Part shown: positions 5,759 through 9,045 of the stretch, piece by piece
How the letters are laid out: every line of letters starts with the position of its first letter
How positions within the stretch are numbered: the first letter of the stretch is position 1
Source: an uncultured Phycisphaerae bacterium
Lineage (GTDB): Bacteria; Planctomycetota; Phycisphaerae; Sedimentisphaerales; Anaerohalosphaeraceae
NCBI GenBank assembly: GCA_937920485.1
Contig: CALETL010000222.1
Span: 1-9,045, forward strand
Reading direction: 5' to 3'
Length of the DNA stretch: 9,045 bases
The notes under the pieces: model-generated
The model's database searches: none
What the model was told of the DNA's origin: nothing
The model's input: only the letters and a program-made list of their open reading frames with translations
Made by a program: the position numbers and the translations under genes

Positions 5759-6427
5759 ATGAAAAAGATGCTTTCACGTCACCTTCTGTTGGCCGCCCTG
5801 TTAATCGTTATGCTATCCATCCTCGGCTGCCAAAAAGTGTACTACGGGACCATGGAAAAACTGGGACATCATAAACGGGACATTCTGGTCGACCGCGTCA
5901 GTGATGCCCGTGATGCACAGAATGAAGCCAAAGATCAGTTTGCTTCGGCACTGGATGAGTTTACCACGGTCCTGAACTATGACGGCGGCGAGCTTGAAGA
6001 AAAATATAAGAAACTGGATGCGGAATATAAAAAAAGCAAAAGCAAAGCCGATGCCGTTCATGGGCGCATTAAGGATGTCAAGCGAGTCGCCCAAGCCCTG
6101 TTTGAGGAGTGGGAGGATGAACTGGACGAATACACCAGTGATTCCCTTCGCCAGACAAGTGCCCAAAAACTCAAGCAAACAGAAAAGCGATATGGGAAGC
6201 TGATTTCGGCAATGGAAAACGCCGAATCCAAGATTGACCCGGTACTGGCAGCATTCAAGGATCAGGTCCTCTTCTTAAAACATAATCTCAATGCCCAGGC
6301 TATTGCCTCTTTGCAGGATGAATTAGGAACCCTCGAAAACGAAATCGGAATCCTAATCAATGAAATGGAAAAATCGATTGAGGAAGCAGATGTCTTCATT
6401 CAGCAGATGACTCTCCAGGAATATTAA
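5759..6427 (+). CDS. DUF2959 family lipoprotein
   Basis: The 222-residue protein carries a clear lipoprotein signal: KK at the N-terminus, a hydrophobic stretch at 9-22 and lipobox ILGC with Cys24. The mature protein is charged, helical and rich in Glu/Lys/Ala, with likely coiled coils over about 45-150 and 180-216. The sequence matches my recollection of the DUF2959 family: YYGTMEKLGHHKRDILVDRV (28-47), LNYDGGELEEKYKKLDAEY (72-90), ALFEEWEDELDEY (113-125) and FKDQVLFLKHNLNAQAIASL (166-185). The function of this family is not known to me. The residue after Cys is Gln, which in Gram-negatives suggests outer-membrane sorting. The ATG at 5759 is fixed by AGGAG 8 bases upstream. It is divergent from the E2-like gene across a shared palindrome and convergent with the PilZ gene. 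Confidence 0.88.
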   Translation: MKKMLSRHLLLAALLIVMLSILGCQKVYYGTMEKLGHHKRDILVDRVSDARDAQNEAKDQFASALDEFTTVLNYDGGELEEKYKKLDAEYKKSKSKADAVHGRIKDVKRVAQALFEEWEDELDEYTSDSLRQTSAQKLKQTEKRYGKLISAMENAESKIDPVLAAFKDQVLFLKHNLNAQAIASLQDELGTLENEIGILINEMEKSIEEADVFIQQMTLQEY

Positions 6428-6451
6428 GGATTGAACACCATCGATTTATGT

Positions 6452-6484
6452 AAAAAAAGACCGGCAGAAGGCGCCTCCTGCCGG
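6452..6484 (-). terminator. Strong intrinsic terminator of the PilZ gene
   Basis: A G+C-rich stem pairs CCGGCAG (6461-6467) with CTGCCGG (6478-6484), extended after one mismatch by AGG/CCT. On the minus strand it is followed by TC and seven T (6452-6458), the classic Rho-independent pattern. The plus strand lacks a U-tract, though the hairpin may also slow transcripts from the DUF2959 gene. Confidence 0.8.
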
Positions 6485-6500
6485 CCAACAGTTATATTAA

Positions 6501-6521
6501 CCCGCTATTTATCGAAGCGGG
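6501..6521. other. Second small hairpin between convergent genes
   Basis: CCCGCT (6501-6506) and AGCGGG (6516-6521) form a perfect 6-bp stem with a 9-base loop. It sits between the DUF2959 and PilZ stop codons. There is no convincing U-tract on either strand, so its role (extra terminator or 3' end stabiliser) is unclear. Confidence 0.3.
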
Positions 6522-6548
6522 ACCCGTTGGTTTTCAGGTTTTATCGTA

Positions 6549-6869
6549 TTACTCAGCGAACTGTACCGCAATACCGATCGAACCGGTTTTCAGCAACTGG
6601 TCACGGTCCACACGAAGCACTTTAGCGTGTTTGATCCGAGCGTATTGGCCCTTCTGCTTTGCCAATGTCATCGTGCGTGGAAAATTAATCTCGATCTCAT
6701 TGCCGGAATGGACCGGCGTTGTCATCGGAACAGAAAGAAATGCGCCGCCTTTACAGACATTGACACTTTTGCCGTTGAAAAAGCGATTGGCCTCAGGCAA
6801 CCATACGCTTACCGGCCAACTAAGATCCTGTCGAATATCCAGACGCTGTTCTAAAACTGTACTCTCCAT
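6549..6869 (-). CDS. PilZ-domain protein (putative c-di-GMP receptor)
   Basis: This is a 106-residue single-domain PilZ protein. PilZ domains bind cyclic di-GMP through RxxxR and (D/N)xSxxG and relay it to motility, adhesion or polysaccharide functions. Here RxxxR is RLDIR (residues 9-13). The second motif is NVCKGG (37-42), with Cys39 replacing the usual Ser. The C-terminal strands AKVLRVDRDQ and GSIGIAVQF are typical. Binding is plausible but the Cys makes it less certain. The frame extends to an ATG at 6917, but no ribosome site precedes that. The ATG at 6869 has GGAG (6879-6882) nine bases upstream and starts just before the domain, so I use it. There is no membrane segment or partner domain, which suggests a cytoplasmic adaptor. 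It ends at a strong terminator and is separated from the lptG-like gene by an A+T-rich gap, so it is probably its own unit. Confidence 0.85.
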   Translation of the reverse strand: MESTVLEQRLDIRQDLSWPVSVWLPEANRFFNGKSVNVCKGGAFLSVPMTTPVHSGNEIEINFPRTMTLAKQKGQYARIKHAKVLRVDRDQLLKTGSIGIAVQFAE

Positions 6870-6878
6870 AGTTCCAAT

Positions 6879-6882
6879 CTCC
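6879..6882 (-). promoter_or_regulatory. Ribosome binding site deciding the PilZ start
   Basis: GGAG on the minus strand lies nine bases before the ATG at 6867-6869. No similar site precedes the earlier in-frame ATG codons at 6917 and 6908. Confidence 0.6.
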
Positions 6883-7105
6883 AATAAATTAGTGGGTTTA
6901 ATTGTCATGAAGAACATATCGTCAATGTTAAGATAGATAATTTAGTATATTTAGGAAAAATACTACTGTTTTAAAATAAATCTTCCGTAATTTTAAAAAT
7001 GAAATATTTTCGAGTGTATTATCGGCCCTAATGCGGAAGAAATGTGTTTTGAGAAAAGAAATCTATTCCAAAAATAGGAGATGCTTTTGTTAAGGGGTTG
7101 TTTCG
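6883..7105. other. A+T-rich intergenic gap upstream of the PilZ gene
   Basis: The stretch is strongly A+T-rich and holds no gene I can support. A TATACT box on the minus strand (6944-6949) could be the -10 element of the PilZ promoter, but its -35 partner is poor (AAAACA, 3/6, spacing 17). A 5-bp inverted repeat (CTATT/AATAG, near 7067-7081) after the lptG-like stop is a weak terminator candidate. Confidence 0.3.
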
Positions 7106-8257
7106 TTACGTCCGCATTGAATCTATCTCAATCATGGCAATGGGAAAGAAAACAGCAATCGGCACCCAGGCCCACAGAGCCGGGCGGGGTTGACCGAAGA
7201 CGGCTTCTGTGGCAAGCAGTTTACAGATAAACACAACCACAAAGCAGGTCGTGGTAGTAAGAAAGCTAACCATGATCGCGGTCTTCATGGTTTTGGGATC
7301 CCGGCAAACCAGCACGGGCAGCGCCACCATGAGCATAATAAGATTGATAATAGGATCAGTAATCCGGGTGTGTTTTTGGAGAGCCAACTCCGTCAGGTCG
7401 GTTTTACGTACGCCAGTATTCTTTTCCAGTTCTGTCAATTGGCGCAAGCTCAAAAGCGCCTTATAACCTTCTCGCTTTCGTATCGGGATATCTCTCGCGG
7501 TCAGGGTACTTGGATAGAAACTGATTGATTGGGGCAAAGACGCGGAAGTATCCTCCAGCTCGCCGGAATGCAGATACATAAGTTCACCTTCGTTCAGCAT
7601 CCAGCCCCCCTGCTCTTCATCGTACACGGCCGATACCGCCTTAATCTTTCCTATGACGCGATGGATATCCTCTTGTCCCTGAACCTGTTCTCTGAGGATG
7701 ATAAGCACTCCGGTAAGTGTCTGGGTTGCTTCTTCATACTGGTGACAGCAGAACAGACTGCCCTCATCGTCACCAACAAACCAGATGCTATAGACCCCTT
7801 CATTGGTTAATTCATCGTGGTCGCGCGTCAATTCGTAGGCGTATTTCGGTATAACAAACTCCTGATCGAACACCATCAGCCCGGTCAACACCAGCGACAG
7901 AAACAGAATCGGGGCAAGAATACGCTTTAAGCTTGTGCCGGAGGCCATAACCGCAACCAACTCATTGTTGCGGGTCATACGGGCCAGCGAAAAGACCGCC
8001 GCGATAACGATGATCATGCCTGCCATATCTTTGTACCACAGGGAGCATCGAACGCTGTAAAACCGGACGACATTCATGACGACATCCTGCAAGGTCAATT
8101 CCTCTCCGGTGACCGAGTTCTCCTTTCCCACCAGTTCGGCAAATTCATCCAGATTCATAAACAGATCAATCGTCAAAAACATACCCAGCATCACAAACAA
8201 AGTGATGCAATAGCCGTACAGAAAATTCTTCGCAACATATTTGTCAAGTATTTTCAT
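7106..8257 (-). CDS. lptG: LptF/LptG (YjgP/YjgQ) family permease, LptG-like
   Basis: This is an inner-membrane subunit of the LPS transporter LptB2FGC, which pulls lipopolysaccharide from the outer leaflet of the inner membrane and passes it to the LptA bridge. The 383-residue length is typical. The layout fits the family: an N-terminal amphipathic start, TM1 about 12-34, TM2 77-93, the cytoplasmic coupling segment MTRNNELVAVMASGTSLKRI (94-113), TM3 114-132, a periplasmic beta-jellyroll domain about 135-295, then TM4-6 (about 302-318, 327-347, 360-377). The jellyroll holds adjacent cysteines, Cys170-Cys171, unusual for a periplasmic segment. The ATG at 8257 lies 11 bases after the stop of the upstream permease gene; no clear Shine-Dalgarno is seen, so coupling is likely. 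Choosing LptG over LptF rests on its second position in the pair and is less certain than the family. Confidence 0.88.
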   Translation of the reverse strand: MKILDKYVAKNFLYGYCITLFVMLGMFLTIDLFMNLDEFAELVGKENSVTGEELTLQDVVMNVVRFYSVRCSLWYKDMAGMIIVIAAVFSLARMTRNNELVAVMASGTSLKRILAPILFLSLVLTGLMVFDQEFVIPKYAYELTRDHDELTNEGVYSIWFVGDDEGSLFCCHQYEEATQTLTGVLIILREQVQGQEDIHRVIGKIKAVSAVYDEEQGGWMLNEGELMYLHSGELEDTSASLPQSISFYPSTLTARDIPIRKREGYKALLSLRQLTELEKNTGVRKTDLTELALQKHTRITDPIINLIMLMVALPVLVCRDPKTMKTAIMVSFLTTTTCFVVVFICKLLATEAVFGQPRPALWAWVPIAVFFPIAMIEIDSMRT

Positions 8258-8268
8258 GATTTATATTC

Positions 8269-9045
8269 TTATGTCCGCAATAATTTCCGATAGATCCACA
8301 GTGTTAATATCAACAGCACCGCTAAACCAATCCACATAACAGATACACCCACTATTGCCTCTGTAGATGGATTTTTCGTCATATTTTTGCCGGAGAGGAT
8401 AAAGACCACCAGCAGACCGCCCGGAATGGCGCTGGCACCAAACGCGCTAAGCATGTGTCCACCGCGAGACTGGATACCAAGGGCGATACCGGTCAGTATC
8501 AGGGCGATGCATCCCAAGCCCAGAACTAAACGGGAGTGAATTTCCGCATATATCTCATTGTCAACTTCCGCCAACTCCTCAGGAATCTTCTCAAGCAATC
8601 CTTTCAGGCGACCACTGGGGTTAATTGCCAACGCTGACATTTCAGTTTCATCCTGGATGACTTCCATCGTTTTGTCTATGCTTAGTACAGGTGAAAATTG
8701 TTTCGGAAATCGTATATTGTTCGCAAATTTCCCTACCGCTTTTCCCGGGCGGACCCCGGGACGCTCCCAAGAGGGATTTTCAAGATTTATTTCAAGCCGC
8801 AGATTTTCAGCCTCGCTTTCAAGCGCAATCGATCCTTTTTCACTGGTGTATTTGACCGTTACGCCGGAGCCGTGTTTATCGACTTGTACCAGTTGAATCG
8901 GCCCTCGCAAAATGAGTGTATTTGCCCGGTCAGAATTCACTCCGCAACCGGGAGCCCTGAGATAATAAATACGTGATTCATCCTCCAATTGAAAAGGACT
9001 CTCCGTTTGCTGCATGTAAATATTGAAATCCCGCGCCAGCATCTC
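8269..9045 (-). CDS. lptF: LptF/LptG family permease, LptF-like (5' partial)
   Basis: The frame runs from the right edge (codon GAG at 9043-9045, then ATG at 9040-9042) to TAA at 8269-8271. The ATG at 9042 is internal, not the start: no N-terminal membrane segments are encoded in the window. The 258 visible residues cover the periplasmic beta-jellyroll domain (about 1-165, counting from that Met) and the last three membrane segments (about 172-190, 197-216, 229-250). The block EIHSRLVLGLGCIALILTGI (167-186) matches the E-h-R start of TM4 in LptF/LptG proteins. It would pair with the downstream permease as the LptF-LptG heterodimer powered by LptB. As the first of the pair it is called LptF by analogy with the usual lptF-lptG order. 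The N-terminal third, including the coupling helix, lies beyond the window. Confidence 0.82.
   Translation of the reverse strand, partial: EMLARDFNIYMQQTESPFQLEDESRIYYLRAPGCGVNSDRANTLILRGPIQLVQVDKHGSGVTVKYTSEKGSIALESEAENLRLEINLENPSWERPGVRPGKAVGKFANNIRFPKQFSPVLSIDKTMEVIQDETEMSALAINPSGRLKGLLEKIPEELAEVDNEIYAEIHSRLVLGLGCIALILTGIALGIQSRGGHMLSAFGASAIPGGLLVVFILSGKNMTKNPSTEAIVGVSVMWIGLAVLLILTLWIYRKLLRT

Noticed and set aside
6431..6625. Small plus-strand frame after the DUF2959 gene
   Set aside because: It runs through the terminator hairpin and into the antisense of the PilZ gene, and has no ribosome site.
7190..7810. Plus-strand frames antisense to the lptG-like gene
   Set aside because: The opposite strand encodes a clear membrane permease in full. 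These frames have no domain, start signal or promoter.

Overview
The window reads as a chromosomal stretch from a Gram-negative, diderm bacterium. It encodes two lipoproteins and a pair of LptF/LptG-type lipopolysaccharide-export permeases. Base composition is moderate, with A+T-rich intergenic gaps and frequent TTG or GTG starts. The mix of a large TPR protein, a stand-alone E2-like domain, a DUF2959 lipoprotein and ParA beside ribH-nusB would fit Planctomycetota (Phycisphaerae-like). That placement is an impression and cannot be proven from the sequence. I see no IS element, phage gene, tRNA, rRNA or CRISPR array.

Layout. (1) Positions 1-1106 (+) hold the 3' part of a lipoprotein gene whose exported region is three tandem ~95-residue beta-rich repeats; its start lies before the window. 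(2) A convergent 461-residue protein (1147-2532, -) is made almost wholly of about 12 TPR repeats. (3) A divergent 298-bp gap carries a good sigma70-like promoter and leads into the + strand operon ribH (lumazine synthase) - nusB (antitermination factor) - parA. nusB and parA overlap by 4 bp. (4) A hairpin terminator usable on both strands separates parA from a minus-strand gene for a lone E2 acyltransferase catalytic domain. That domain has lost the catalytic His of its HxxxDG motif. (5) A 133-bp divergent region contains back-to-back promoters whose -35 boxes both touch one perfect 8+2+8 palindrome, followed by a DUF2959 lipoprotein gene (5759-6427, +). (6) After a strong minus-strand terminator come a small PilZ gene (6549-6869, -), an A+T-rich gap, and an lptG-like and a partial lptF-like gene (7106-9045, -). 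The lptF-like gene runs off the right edge.

How the parts relate. ribH-nusB is a widely conserved pair, and parA is a translationally coupled addition without parB in view. The two permeases would form the inner-membrane dimer of the LPS transporter; LptA, LptB and LptC are not in the window. The E2-like protein and the DUF2959 lipoprotein are likely co-controlled through the shared palindrome. No defence or mobile system was found. The items most worth a second look are the His-less E2 domain, the palindrome between divergent promoters, the three-repeat lipoprotein and the nusB-parA coupling.
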